Of a stretch of DNA of 64,000 bases, positions 44,074-52,004 are shown in pieces. Position 1 is the first letter of the stretch. Each line of letters opens with the position of its first letter. A program made the position numbers and the translations under genes. This DNA is from CAZMRF01 sp964568735 (GTDB taxonomy: Bacteria; Acidobacteriota; Polarisedimenticolia; JACPZX01). The notes beneath the pieces are model-generated. The model did no database searches. It saw only the letters and a program-made list of their open reading frames with translations, and had not been told where the DNA came from. The stretch lies in NCBI GenBank assembly GCA_964568735.1, contig CAZMRF010000003.1, forward strand, positions 62,001 to 126,000, written 5' to 3'.

Positions 44074-44502
44074 TCAAGCCGAGGGACGGGCGGGAGGCGA
44101 GAGGTGCTCCAGCACCGCGATGACCTTCTCCGAGCCGGGGAATCGGCCCCTGCGCGTCCGGGCCATCTCGAGCAGCGTCTGCATGTCGGCTCCGCCCTCG
44201 CGCAGGTAGTCGCTGATCTTCTGCCTGGCCCGCTTCTCCGCGGCCGTCTCGAGCGTCGCATAGAAGGCGAAGACGAGGAGGATCGCGCCGAGGAGCGTGA
44301 GCGTGATCAGGCGGAAAAAGCGGGGAAAGAAGGGCTCGGCCGCGATCCATCCCGCGAGGCCGCCCACGATGACGAGCGCCGCGGCACCGAGTCCTGTGAA
44401 GCAGCCGAGCCTGGCGACGCGTGGAGCCTCGTAGCTCGCGAGCGTCTCGCCCAGGGTCTTGAGGAAATCGGCGCGCGATTGCATGGGGGCGGTATCAAAC
44501 AT
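44074..44502 (-). CDS. small two-helix membrane protein
   Basis: 142 residues from ATG 44502 (MFDTAPMQSRADFL). Two membrane helices (about 33-53 and 62-82) are flanked by a basic helical tail (KRARQKISDYLREGGADMQTLLEMAR). Not recognised. It lies 64 bases before the Ala/Pro-rich gene on the same strand, so the two may be co-transcribed. Confidence 0.6.
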   Translation of the reverse strand: MFDTAPMQSRADFLKTLGETLASYEAPRVARLGCFTGLGAAALVIVGGLAGWIAAEPFFPRFFRLITLTLLGAILLVFAFYATLETAAEKRARQKISDYLREGGADMQTLLEMARTRRGRFPGSEKVIAVLEHLSPPARPSA

Positions 44503-44674
44503 GCGCCACCGGGCCCTGTCAACAGCGCCGGCAAGCCCGTCCGCCAAGAGATGCCGGGCTCCAGTCCCGCCCCTCGGAGGGGGCGACCCCTCTCCCCACG
44601 AAGCGCTCGGGCTCCTCGAGCTGATCGGCTCCGCGCGCGGTCTTGGTTGCTCTCGCCCGCGGGGCTGACCTACG

Positions 44675-45307
44675 ATGGCTCTCATGCAGCCATCGGAGCC
44701 CGTCATCGGGCGCCGCGTTCTCCTGGGCCCCATCGACGTCGGCGAAGTTGTCTCCTATGCCCGATGGGTCAACGATCCTGAGGTCCAGAGATTCCTCAAC
44801 CGCCCCTGGCCGATCAGCCTCCAGGAGGAGGAGCATCGGATCCGGACCCTCGTGGCGGCGGAGGACGCCGTCGGGTTCGCCGTGAGGCTGCGCGAGAGCG
44901 GCACGCTCATAGGACGCTCCTCCATCTGGAACATCCACCGCGTCAACCGCAACGGCCTCTTCACGATCTTCATCGGCGAGCTGGACATGAGGTCGAAGGG
45001 GCTCGGAAGGGAGGCCACCGCGCTGACCACGATCTACGCGATGGAGACCCTCGGACTGAACAGGCTCGAGCTGGAGGTCTTCGCCTACAACGACCGGGCG
45101 CTGCGCACGTACGAGGGGCTTGGCTTCCGGCAGGAAGGCACCCGGCGCGAGGTGAGGTACCACGATGGCGCCTGGCATGACGCCATACAGATGTCGATCC
45201 TGGCGCGCGAGTGGAGGGGAGAGCTGCGCGACCGTTTCCTGAGCTTCATGGACGGCACTCCTGCCGGGGCGGCTCCCGGCCCCGGAGGGGCCGTGAAGGG
45301 GGGTTGA
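44675..45307 (+). CDS. GNAT N-acetyltransferase (RimJ/RimL-like)
   Basis: 210 residues. GNAT fold acting on an amino group with acetyl-CoA: VLLGPIDVGEVVSYARWVNDPEVQRFLN at the N terminus, DMRSKGLGREATALT as the CoA pyrophosphate loop (Q/R-x-x-G-x-G/A, about 108), and LELEVFAYNDRALRTYEGLGFRQEG as motif B. Substrate unknown; RimL-type relatives acetylate ribosomal proteins or small amines. Followed after 4 bases by the AhpD-like gene. Confidence 0.88.
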   Translation: MALMQPSEPVIGRRVLLGPIDVGEVVSYARWVNDPEVQRFLNRPWPISLQEEEHRIRTLVAAEDAVGFAVRLRESGTLIGRSSIWNIHRVNRNGLFTIFIGELDMRSKGLGREATALTTIYAMETLGLNRLELEVFAYNDRALRTYEGLGFRQEGTRREVRYHDGAWHDAIQMSILAREWRGELRDRFLSFMDGTPAGAAPGPGGAVKGG

Positions 45308-45311
45308 AACT

Positions 45312-45608
45312 ATGGAACGCCCGGCGTTCATCGAGAAGATGGAGTGCCACGACCAGGACTTCGGGGATCAGATGCGCGGCCTGAGCAACATGGTCATGAC
45401 CGACGGAGCGCTTTCGGCGAAGACCAAGATGCTGATGACGCTTCTCGGCGAGGCGGTCCTGCACCGGGAGCAGGGCGTCAAGATCGTCTCGGGAGTGGCG
45501 AGGAACGTGGGGGCCACCGAGGCGGAGATCAACGAGACGATCCGCCTCGCCTTCCTGCTGGGCGGGCTGCCGGCCCTTGCCGTGGGGAGCCTGGCCTACC
45601 CGGACTGA
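45312..45608 (+). CDS. carboxymuconolactone decarboxylase/AhpD-like protein without catalytic cysteines
   Basis: 98 residues with the CMD helical layout: LSAKTKMLMTLLGEAVLHREQGVKIV and NVGATEAEINETIRLAFLLGG. AhpD-type peroxidase-linked members carry CxxC before the conserved His; here that place reads EAVLH, so the disulfide function is gone while the His remains. Packed between the GNAT and AmrS genes on the same strand. Confidence 0.82.
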   Translation: MERPAFIEKMECHDQDFGDQMRGLSNMVMTDGALSAKTKMLMTLLGEAVLHREQGVKIVSGVARNVGATEAEINETIRLAFLLGGLPALAVGSLAYPD

Positions 45609-45623
45609 ACTGGAGCTGCCTTC

Positions 45624-46712
45624 ATGCCTGTGCCGATTCTCGCCGAGCCGTCGAGCACTGGGGCTCCCGCCCGGTGGTGGAAGCCCGACGGCGACCGCCT
45701 GCTCTGCTACCTCTGCCCTCGCTACTGCCGCATCGGGGATGGACAGTCGGGCTTCTGCTTCATCCGGGCCAACCGCGGCGGCGAGCTGGTTTCGCTGGGC
45801 TACGGCCGGCCGGCCGCGATCCAGATTGATCCCATCGAGAAGAAGCCCCTCAACCACTTCCTCCCTGGGACTCGGGTCTTTTCCATGGGGACGGCCGGCT
45901 GCAACATGGGCTGCAAGTTCTGCCAGAACTGGGAGATCTCCAAGTCGAAGGAGGATCAGGTCCGATCCGTCAGCCTCTCACCAGAGGAGGTCGTCGCGCG
46001 GGCCCTGGAGACGGGTTGCAGCTCGCTGGCCTTCACCTACAACGAGCCCACGATCTGGGGTGAATACGTCATCGACATCTCGAGGCTCGCGCGCAGGGCG
46101 GGCTTGAAGTCGGTGATGGTCACGAACGGCTACATCACGATGGAAGCTCTGCCCGAGGTCTACGAGTTCATCGACGCGGCCAACGTGGACCTGAAGGCCT
46201 TCACGGAGGAGTTCTACCGGAAGGTCACGCTGACGCACCTGGAGCCCGTTCTGACCTCGCTCGTCGAGCTGCAGAGGCGCGGCGTGTGGATCGAGCTGAC
46301 GACGCTCCTGATCCCCACCTTGAACGACGCGGTGGAGGAGGCGCACGAGCTCTCGACCTGGGTCCTCCAGAACCTCGGTGCCGAGGTGCCGCTGCACTTT
46401 ACAGCCTTCCATCCCGACTTCCGCCTGATGGACCTCCCCCCGACGCCTCCGGCCACGGTCGAGGCGGCGCGCCAGGAGGCACTCGGTCTGGGCCTGAAGT
46501 ACGTCTACGCGGGCAACATCGTCTCGGATGCCGGGGGAAGAACGCTCTGCCCCGCGTGCGGCGCGACGGTCATCCGGCGCTCGTGGCACGCAGTGGAGGA
46601 GTACCGCCTCGTGGAGGGGCGCTGCGCCTGCGGCTACCAGATCCCCGGCTGCTTCCCCGGCCGTGGCCCCTCGGCACGGACATCCGGCCGCGTCCTGCCT
46701 CTCTTCATCTGA
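45624..46712 (+). CDS. amrS: AmmeMemoRadiSam-system radical SAM enzyme
   Basis: 362 residues. Radical SAM signature CNMGCKFC (Cys 93, 97, 100) in AGCNMGCKFCQNWEISK binds the 4Fe-4S cluster. An N-terminal zinc-like motif is CYLCPRYCRIGDGQSGFC, and a C-terminal CPACGATVIRR / CACGYQIPGCFPG zinc region is typical of AmrS. AmmA and Memo partners are not within the window. The reaction is unknown in the literature; the family is predicted to modify a protein or RNA base. Confidence 0.93.
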   Translation: MPVPILAEPSSTGAPARWWKPDGDRLLCYLCPRYCRIGDGQSGFCFIRANRGGELVSLGYGRPAAIQIDPIEKKPLNHFLPGTRVFSMGTAGCNMGCKFCQNWEISKSKEDQVRSVSLSPEEVVARALETGCSSLAFTYNEPTIWGEYVIDISRLARRAGLKSVMVTNGYITMEALPEVYEFIDAANVDLKAFTEEFYRKVTLTHLEPVLTSLVELQRRGVWIELTTLLIPTLNDAVEEAHELSTWVLQNLGAEVPLHFTAFHPDFRLMDLPPTPPATVEAARQEALGLGLKYVYAGNIVSDAGGRTLCPACGATVIRRSWHAVEEYRLVEGRCACGYQIPGCFPGRGPSARTSGRVLPLFI

Positions 46713-46713
46713 T

Positions 46714-46746
46714 GCCCGAGGCGATCCCTCGGGCGCCTCGCGCCCG
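46714..46746 (+). terminator. hairpins just after amrS, weak terminator candidate
   Basis: GCCCGAG...CTCGGGC and an overlapping perfect 7-bp CGGGCGC-CTC-GCGCCCG begin 1 base after the stop codon. No T-tract follows, so factor-independent termination is doubtful; it may protect the mRNA end. Confidence 0.3.
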
Positions 46747-46871
46747 CGGCCTTGGCTCCGGGCCCCCCCCGCCCCGTCATCCTCTTTACTACTTGTTCGG
46801 GAGCGTCCTACCCTTGGCGCCGCCCGGAGGTGGTCGACCCCGCGGCGCCGGCCTGGCTGGAGGAATGCACC

Positions 46872-47030
46872 ATGGGAACGTGCTTCGAGTGCGATGAGAA
46901 CTTCGAGCTGGGTGAGGATGCCGAGATCGGCACCATCGTCAGCTGCCCGAAGTGCGCGACGCGCTATGAGGTCCTGAACACCTTCCCCGTCACCCTGGAC
47001 TACGCCGTGGACGAGGACGAGGAAACCTAG
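46872..47030 (+). CDS. LysW-like zinc-ribbon mini-protein
   Basis: 52 residues from ATG 46872, with GGAGGA 7 bases upstream. Zinc ribbon with Cys 4/7 and Cys 25/28 (CFEC ... CPKC) and the negatively charged tail DYAVDEDEET. LysW amino-group carrier proteins have the same size, the same two Cys pairs and end in EDWGE, where the last Glu carries the amino acid. Here the tail ends EDEET, so carrier function is uncertain. No lysine or arginine biosynthesis genes are adjacent. Confidence 0.75.
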   Translation: MGTCFECDENFELGEDAEIGTIVSCPKCATRYEVLNTFPVTLDYAVDEDEET

Positions 47031-47060
47031 ACCGGGGCGGAGAACTCCCCACCAGGCCGG

Positions 47061-47081
47061 GAGCGCAGGGCGATGCCCTCC
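47061..47081. repeat. dispersed intergenic repeat, second family, copy 2
   Basis: Matches 29468-29489 with one base missing. It spans the ATG at 47073, which argues that this ATG is not the kinase start. Confidence 0.45.
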
Positions 47082-47129
47082 AGCGCGCTCCGTTTGCCGG
47101 GTTTCGGGGTGGGACCTAGATTTCCGGCC

Positions 47130-48641
47130 GTGCCCCTGGATCTCGAGGCAGAGCCCGTCCGCCCTCCCGTCGAGGCAGGCCGCTACGAGCGGCAGGTCTG
47201 CCTGGGCCGAGGGGCCTGCGGCATCGTCTACCTGGCGCGCGACCGCGTCATCGGCCGGACGGTGGCGCTCAAGATCATCGAGTTCGGGGCCTCGCTCGCC
47301 GATGACGTCCGCTCCGAGATGGCCGCGCGATCGGAGCGTGAGGCGCGCGCCGCGGGCGCGCTGAACCACCCCAACATCGTCACGATCCACGACGCGGGGC
47401 CCGGGGAGGCCGACGCTTCCTTCTTCATCGTGATGGAGTACGTGGAGGGGCAGACGCTCAGCAGCCTCCTGGACAAGGGCCCCCTGACGCCGAGTGAGAC
47501 CGTCAGGATCGGCACCGAGATCGCCGATGCGCTCGAGTACGCCCACCAGCTCGGGGTCATCCACCGGGACGTCAAGCCGGCCAACATCCTGATCAGGAAA
47601 GATGGCGCGGCGAAGATCGCGGATTTCGGCGTCGCCCGCTTCGAGTCCTCCGATCTCACCAACACCGGGCAGTGGGTGGGGTCACCGGCCTACATGTCGC
47701 CCGAGCAGGCGCAGGGCCGTCCCGCGGACGCGCGCTCGGACATCTTCGCGCTGGGCGTCGTCCTCTACGAGATGCTCACCGGCTCCCGCCCCTTCGCCGC
47801 CGAGACGCTCGCCGGGCTGAGCTACCAGATCATTCACGAGCAGCCGGTCCCTCCCTCGATCTGCAACCTCGCGCTGGATGACCGCTGGGACGAGGTGATC
47901 CTGAGAGCGATGGCGAAGAAGCCCGAGGCGAGGTATCCCACCGCCGCGGATCTGGCCTCGGACCTCGACTCTCTGGTTCCCGGAGTCGGCGGGACCTTCC
48001 CTGCGGGGGCCAGGAGGCCGAGCAGCCCGGGACTCGCCACGGCGACATTGCAGCTCGACGTCGAGCCGCTCGAGCCGTTGCTGGGCACGGCCGAGAGCCC
48101 ACGCATCTCCTGGAGCCGGATCGCCGCTGCGGCGGGAGTCATCCTCGTCCCCGTAGGGATCATCGTGGGACTGCGTTCCCTGCAAGCCCTGGATCTCTCC
48201 CGCTCCGAGCCCGAAATGCAGGTGGTCTTCGAGCCCGACCCGGCTGCGGCGGCCTCGGGGGTCCTGGAGGGGGCGCCCACAGGCGGGCAGTCCGAGGTCG
48301 CCACGGCCACCCTTCTCCTGAACGTCGTCCACGGCCTCGAGTCCGGGCGGGTCGAGGTGGGAGTGGACGGGCGCCCTCTCTGGGTGCAATCTATCCGCGC
48401 TTCCGACGGGCTCCGGCTCACTCCTGTGGGCCGGAGGCTCAGGGGCATGAATCCAGCGAGGACGACGGGCACCATCGAGGTGCCCGCGGGCGATCCCGAG
48501 ATCGAAGTGAGCGTGATCTCCGACGAGGGGAGCTGGACGCAGACCACGAGCCGCCGCATGAATCCGGGAGACCGGGAGATACTGACCGTGAGGGTACGGA
48601 CGGGACGAACGACGGGGATGGAGCTCAAGTGGAGCCGATAG
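47130..48641 (+). CDS. Hanks-type serine/threonine protein kinase, membrane-bound
   Basis: About 503 residues. Kinase domain near residues 15-275: CLGRGACGIVYLARD (ATP loop), VALKII (invariant Lys), HRDVKPANIL (catalytic Asp), KIADFGVAR (DFG), GSPAYMSPEQ. After a linker comes one membrane helix (AAAGVILVPVGIIVGL) and an extracytoplasmic C-terminal domain of about 150 residues. GTG 47130 is preferred because ATG 47073 falls inside a dispersed intergenic repeat, but both give an intact kinase. It overlaps the FHA gene by 13 bases, so they form one signalling pair. Confidence 0.93.
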   Translation: MPLDLEAEPVRPPVEAGRYERQVCLGRGACGIVYLARDRVIGRTVALKIIEFGASLADDVRSEMAARSEREARAAGALNHPNIVTIHDAGPGEADASFFIVMEYVEGQTLSSLLDKGPLTPSETVRIGTEIADALEYAHQLGVIHRDVKPANILIRKDGAAKIADFGVARFESSDLTNTGQWVGSPAYMSPEQAQGRPADARSDIFALGVVLYEMLTGSRPFAAETLAGLSYQIIHEQPVPPSICNLALDDRWDEVILRAMAKKPEARYPTAADLASDLDSLVPGVGGTFPAGARRPSSPGLATATLQLDVEPLEPLLGTAESPRISWSRIAAAAGVILVPVGIIVGLRSLQALDLSRSEPEMQVVFEPDPAAAASGVLEGAPTGGQSEVATATLLLNVVHGLESGRVEVGVDGRPLWVQSIRASDGLRLTPVGRRLRGMNPARTTGTIEVPAGDPEIEVSVISDEGSWTQTTSRRMNPGDREILTVRVRTGRTTGMELKWSR

Positions 48642-49360
48642 GGCCCTGCTGTCCTGCGTGCGGATCCAGGGTCAAGCTTCCGCGCAATGCACCGCTCCCT
48701 CCGCCCCAGACCAAGGTGAAGTGCCCTTCCTGCGGGAGCGTGGGTGAGCTGGAGGCCTTCGTTCGCGCCGCGGCAGGGGTGGCCGACTCCGGAAGCGGGG
48801 CCGCAGAGATGGACCCCGATCCTCCGGCCGCCGAGACGCAGCCCAACCTGCCCGTGCCGCGCATCGCGCGGCCGGCATCGCGCCCGGCGGATGTCGCTTC
48901 CCCTGCGTCCCGCGGAGTGGAACCAGCGACTCGCCCCGTGAAGGCTGCCATCGCCGAGGTTGGGGCGCCCGAGGATACGGCCCCTTCAGGGGGAGATCTG
49001 CGAACTCGAATCTCGGGTTCGGCCACCGCGCTCGACCTGCCGGCGGGCATCCGGTGCACGCTCACCGTGCTCACCGGCCCCGACTCCGGCAAGAAGCTCT
49101 CCATGAGCCGGCCGCGTGTCCTCGTCGGCAGGGACAACGGTGACTTCCCGCTCTCCGACAATGAAGTGTCCCGCGAGCACTGCGCCTTCGAGATCACGGG
49201 GGTGACCTGCACGGTCAAGGACCTGGGTAGCCGCAATGGAACCTGGATCGACGGGGAGCGCGTCCAGTCCCGCCAGCTATCCAACGTCGGAGAGGTGACG
49301 GTCGGGAACTCGACCATTCTCTTCACGATGACCCTGGAGGATTCGATCCAGGAGAGCTGA
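48629..49360 (+). CDS. zinc-ribbon/FHA-domain protein
   Basis: 243 residues from GTG 48629. The N terminus has a zinc ribbon (Cys 8/11 and Cys 32/35, CPAC ... CPSC). A Pro/Ala-rich linker follows, then an FHA domain (about 150-232): VLVGRDNGDFPLSDNEVSREHCAF and KDLGSRNGTWIDGERV, with the phosphothreonine-binding Arg, Ser and Asn. It overlaps the kinase stop, so it is a likely phospho-substrate or phosphothreonine reader of that kinase. Confidence 0.92.
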   Translation: MEPIGPCCPACGSRVKLPRNAPLPPPQTKVKCPSCGSVGELEAFVRAAAGVADSGSGAAEMDPDPPAAETQPNLPVPRIARPASRPADVASPASRGVEPATRPVKAAIAEVGAPEDTAPSGGDLRTRISGSATALDLPAGIRCTLTVLTGPDSGKKLSMSRPRVLVGRDNGDFPLSDNEVSREHCAFEITGVTCTVKDLGSRNGTWIDGERVQSRQLSNVGEVTVGNSTILFTMTLEDSIQES

Positions 49361-49469
49361 TCCTCCGGTCATTCTCCTGCGTCCGCGCCACCGAACCACT
49401 TCTCCCGGCGCGTTCTCTGCGACGAAGGGGATGCTCTGAGGTCTCTCCACGGGCACCGACCCGCCACCC

Positions 49470-50273
49470 ATGGGGGAGGATCCGGCCATTCCTGAGTCGG
49501 CACGCTCGAGCAGCTCTCTCGTCAGGTTCTTTCTGCAGCCGGTCAGGGATCTCTTCGCCACCCTCGAGGCGCTCGTCGTTCCAGCCAGACGGCCCCTTCT
49601 CGTGCTCGGGGGCCTCCTCGTGTGCACGTCGGCGGGCTGGTTCCTCTACGTGCCGATCCACGAGCTGGCGCACGTGGCCGGCTGCGAGCTGACGGGCGGC
49701 GAAGTCCGCCAGATTGCCCTTGCGCCACTCTATGGCGGGCGCCTTCTCGAAGGTGTCGTTCCCGGCGTCGTAGCAGGCGAGGGGCACGCGGGGAGGATCA
49801 CCTCTTTCAGCACGGGCCGGTCGGATCTCTGCTATCTGGCGACCGACATCCTCCCCTACGTCCTGAGCATCCTGGCCGTCCCACTTCTCAGGCTTGCGGC
49901 GAAGAGGCGGTCCGTTCTTCTCGCGGGGCTCGCCCTCGTTCCCGCGGTGGCTCCTTTCCTGGGCCTCACCGGCGATTACTACGAGATGGGATCCGTACTG
50001 GTTACGAGGGCCATGTCGCCGTGGGAGGCTCCTCCCGATCCGGGGCAGGAGCCCCCCGGCGTCATGCGCCTCCGGACGGATGATCCCGGAGGCCTCGTCT
50101 TACGCTTCCGGGAGGATCCAGCGGCTCTCGACGAAGCCTTCCCCGCCGGCCCCGTTGCCTTCGCAACCGGCTTCGCCGCCTCTGCCCTCGTGGGAGTCTT
50201 CCTCGCGCTCGCGACCTACGCGCTTGGGGATCTCCTTGCCCGGAAGGTCGGACTCGCACCCCGCGAAGGCTGA
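49470..50273 (+). CDS. putative membrane zinc metalloprotease (HExxH)
   Basis: 267 residues with about four membrane helices (40-60, 125-150, 155-175, 225-250). Helix 1 is followed by VPIHELAHVAGCELTGG, in which H64-E65-L-A-H68 is a zinc-protease HExxH at the membrane face, as in M50/site-2-type proteases. The second ligand motif (NxxPxxxxDG) is not seen, so M50 membership is uncertain. Possibly a non-peptidase M50-like protein. Follows the FHA gene by 110 bases. Confidence 0.65.
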   Translation: MGEDPAIPESARSSSSLVRFFLQPVRDLFATLEALVVPARRPLLVLGGLLVCTSAGWFLYVPIHELAHVAGCELTGGEVRQIALAPLYGGRLLEGVVPGVVAGEGHAGRITSFSTGRSDLCYLATDILPYVLSILAVPLLRLAAKRRSVLLAGLALVPAVAPFLGLTGDYYEMGSVLVTRAMSPWEAPPDPGQEPPGVMRLRTDDPGGLVLRFREDPAALDEAFPAGPVAFATGFAASALVGVFLALATYALGDLLARKVGLAPREG

Positions 50274-50394
50274 GCGCGCGAGCACGGGAATCGACCTCCA
50301 GTCCTCCAGCCCGCTCCGTGTGCATCTCCTGTCCCACCTCAGTGGGAGCAGAGTGCACCGGTGATCCCCATCAATCAGGAGGAATCCCGCCCAG

Positions 50395-50428
50395 AAAAAA
50401 AGCCCGGATCGCGCGAGCGATCCGGGCT
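50395..50428 (-). terminator. intrinsic terminator of IPTL-CTERM gene A
   Basis: On the minus strand: a perfect 12-bp stem (AGCCCGGATCGC ... GCGATCCGGGCT, loop GCGA) followed by seven T. The stem is the same as in the other terminator at 51925-51957. Confidence 0.92.
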
Positions 50429-50475
50429 CGAGTCGGCCACTTGTCGTGCTGACCGAAGCGCGCTCCTTCAACTCG

Positions 50476-51540
50476 TCAGGCCGCGCTTCCGATTTGTTTC
50501 CTGCGGCGCAGCATCCAGAGCGCGGAAACCGATAGAAGGGCGGCGAGGAAGATGAGCCCCCACTCGCTCAAGGTGGGTATCTGTCCCTCCTCTCCAGTCC
50601 CGTTCGTTTCCGCGACGATGTTCTGCCCCTTCAGTCCGTCGATCCCGATCTGCACCACCCCGCTCCCCGAGACATTCCAGATGGAGACGAGGGGCCCGTT
50701 GAAGGTCTCGTCGAACTCGCACTTCATCCCGGGGCTGTCCATGACGCCCAGCTCCAGGCCCAGCCCCAGGGCCGTGAATCCATCTACGATCTTCTGGTGA
50801 AGAGTCACGTCGTCCTTCCCGGTGGTGTTCACGGTGAAGGTCGACGTGACCGGCCGCTGGCCATTCGGGTCAGGAGGAAGGTCCGGCCGGAAGTACCTCA
50901 CTGAGAAGTCGACATTGCCGTCCGGGGCGTTGGGATCACTCCTGTCCACGCGAAGGCAGAAGCGCGGCAGCATGTCCGTGCTGACCTTGGCTCCGGATGT
51001 GTTGCTGTGATTCAGCGCGTTCAGTCTGATTCCGGATGCGAAGGGAGTCACGTCGAGCCTGGTCGCGTTGGCCCCGCGGTCAATCGTGAAGCCCCCGAGC
51101 CCGAGCTGGGGGATCGTGATCTGACAGGTCACATGCATGAGGATCCCACTGGCCAGGTCGTCGCAGCAATCCGTGGCTGTCGGGATCGATGGGGGGTCGT
51201 TGCAGAAAGTTCCGCCGGAAGAGCCTGAGCAGCTGTAATTGGAGTCAACCGCCTCATTGCAGATGGCATTGGCCGATTTCATCGCGAGGGTGGCGGCGGC
51301 ATCAAATGGGTTGACGTCCACCGAGTTCCCGTGCTTCTTCGTGTGGACGTCCGGAAACTTCCCGCCGCCGGGTGCGCTCACAACGACCCCAAAATCCATG
51401 AACCCGTCGTCGGTCGAGCTGGCGGCGGTGAACTCCTTGCTGGCGGTCTCCTGTGCCTGTGCTTGCAAGGCCAACGCGCGCCCCGGGGCCAGAAGCAGCA
51501 GCGCAGCCACCAGGATCCAGGCCTTTTTCATCTTCCTCAT
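50476..51540 (-). CDS. IPTL-CTERM sorted surface protein A
   Basis: 354 residues from ATG 51540, with GGAGG 7 bases upstream. Signal peptide MRKMKKAWILVAALLLLAPG. The mature part is beta-rich with several cysteines and unknown function. C-terminal sorting signal near residue 320-348: IPTLSEWGLIFLAALLSVSA, a membrane helix and RRRKQ. This is the IPTL-CTERM pattern, a PEP-CTERM-like signal thought to be recognised by an exosortase. Its promoter is sigma-54 type with twin enhancer sites; a paralogue lies just upstream. Confidence 0.92.
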   Translation of the reverse strand: MRKMKKAWILVAALLLLAPGRALALQAQAQETASKEFTAASSTDDGFMDFGVVVSAPGGGKFPDVHTKKHGNSVDVNPFDAAATLAMKSANAICNEAVDSNYSCSGSSGGTFCNDPPSIPTATDCCDDLASGILMHVTCQITIPQLGLGGFTIDRGANATRLDVTPFASGIRLNALNHSNTSGAKVSTDMLPRFCLRVDRSDPNAPDGNVDFSVRYFRPDLPPDPNGQRPVTSTFTVNTTGKDDVTLHQKIVDGFTALGLGLELGVMDSPGMKCEFDETFNGPLVSIWNVSGSGVVQIGIDGLKGQNIVAETNGTGEEGQIPTLSEWGLIFLAALLSVSALWMLRRRKQIGSAA

Positions 51541-51617
51541 GCGACCTCCTCCCGTGCGGAAGGGCCGCCAGAGCCGCCAACGTTCCAGCGACGGAGTCGG
51601 CCGGGCCCCCCACGGAT

Positions 51618-51634
51618 CGTGTGCCTGACACACG
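51618..51634 (-). promoter_or_regulatory. leader hairpin of IPTL-CTERM gene A
   Basis: Perfect CGTGTG-TCAGG-CACACG hairpin around +10 of the predicted transcript. The element TCAGGCAC sits 22 bases after TTGC of the sigma-54 promoter in both paralogues. The paralogue folds a smaller CCTG-CAT-CAGG stem. Confidence 0.4.
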
Positions 51635-51650
51635 ACCGCACTTCCCTTGA

Positions 51651-51665
51651 GCAAGCGCAATGCCA
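51651..51665 (-). promoter_or_regulatory. sigma-54 (RpoN) promoter of IPTL-CTERM gene A
   Basis: Reads TGGCATTGCGCTTGC on the minus strand: -24 GG, exactly 10 bases, -12 GC, matching the RpoN consensus (TGGCAC-N5-TTGC). Predicted start about 51640, leader about 100 bases. Confidence 0.8.
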
Positions 51666-51765
51666 CGGCAGGGAAGCCCTGGGACCTTTCCCCTGAGAGG
51701 GCCGCGCAGTGGGGAATGAAGCCCGAATCCGGGATCTGAATCCTGGGGCGCAGAGCCCTTCGGCT

Positions 51766-51780
51766 GGAGCAGATCGCACC
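51766..51780. promoter_or_regulatory. enhancer site 1 (UAS) for gene A
   Basis: GGAGCAGATCGCACC, a 15-bp near-palindrome of the family GGNGCR-N3-YGCACC, centred 109-110 bp upstream of the -24 element. Probable binding site for the neighbouring NtrC-type regulator. Confidence 0.65.
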
Positions 51781-51799
51781 CGCGGCGACGCGTGATGGC

Positions 51800-51814
51800 G
51801 GGGCATCCTGCACC
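51800..51814. promoter_or_regulatory. enhancer site 2 (UAS) for gene A
   Basis: GGGGCATCCTGCACC, the weakest of the four matches to the 15-bp palindrome. Its centre is exactly 34 bp from site 1, the same offset as in the paralogue's control region. Confidence 0.6.
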
Positions 51815-51905
51815 GCTCGGCGGCCCACTCTCATGGGGGAGGGTTGAGGGTGAGAACTCACAGGCGGCGCGGACGCGGGCTTTCCCGGCCGCGGGCGGTG
51901 CACGA

Positions 51906-51920
51906 GGAGCATTCCGCACG
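51906..51920. promoter_or_regulatory. possible third enhancer-like site
   Basis: GGAGCATTCCGCACG matches the same palindrome except for the last base. It lies 106 bp beyond site 2 and next to the terminator of gene B. It has no counterpart at the matching position near gene B, so chance is possible. Confidence 0.3.
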
Positions 51921-51924
51921 CGAG

Positions 51925-51957
51925 AAAAAAGCCCGGATCGCTCGGGCGATCCGGGCT
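51925..51957 (-). terminator. intrinsic terminator of IPTL-CTERM gene B
   Basis: Minus strand: the same 12-bp stem AGCCCGGATCGC / GCGATCCGGGCT (loop TCGG on the plus strand) followed by six T. Identical stem to the terminator at 50395. Confidence 0.92.
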
Positions 51958-52004
51958 TGTGTCGGCCAATAGCTGTGCAGGCCGAGGAGAACTCTCTCAG
52001 CTCG

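Noticed and set aside
46752..46871. N-terminal extension of the LysW-like protein
   Set aside because: The zinc ribbon begins at ATG 46872, which has a good ribosome site.
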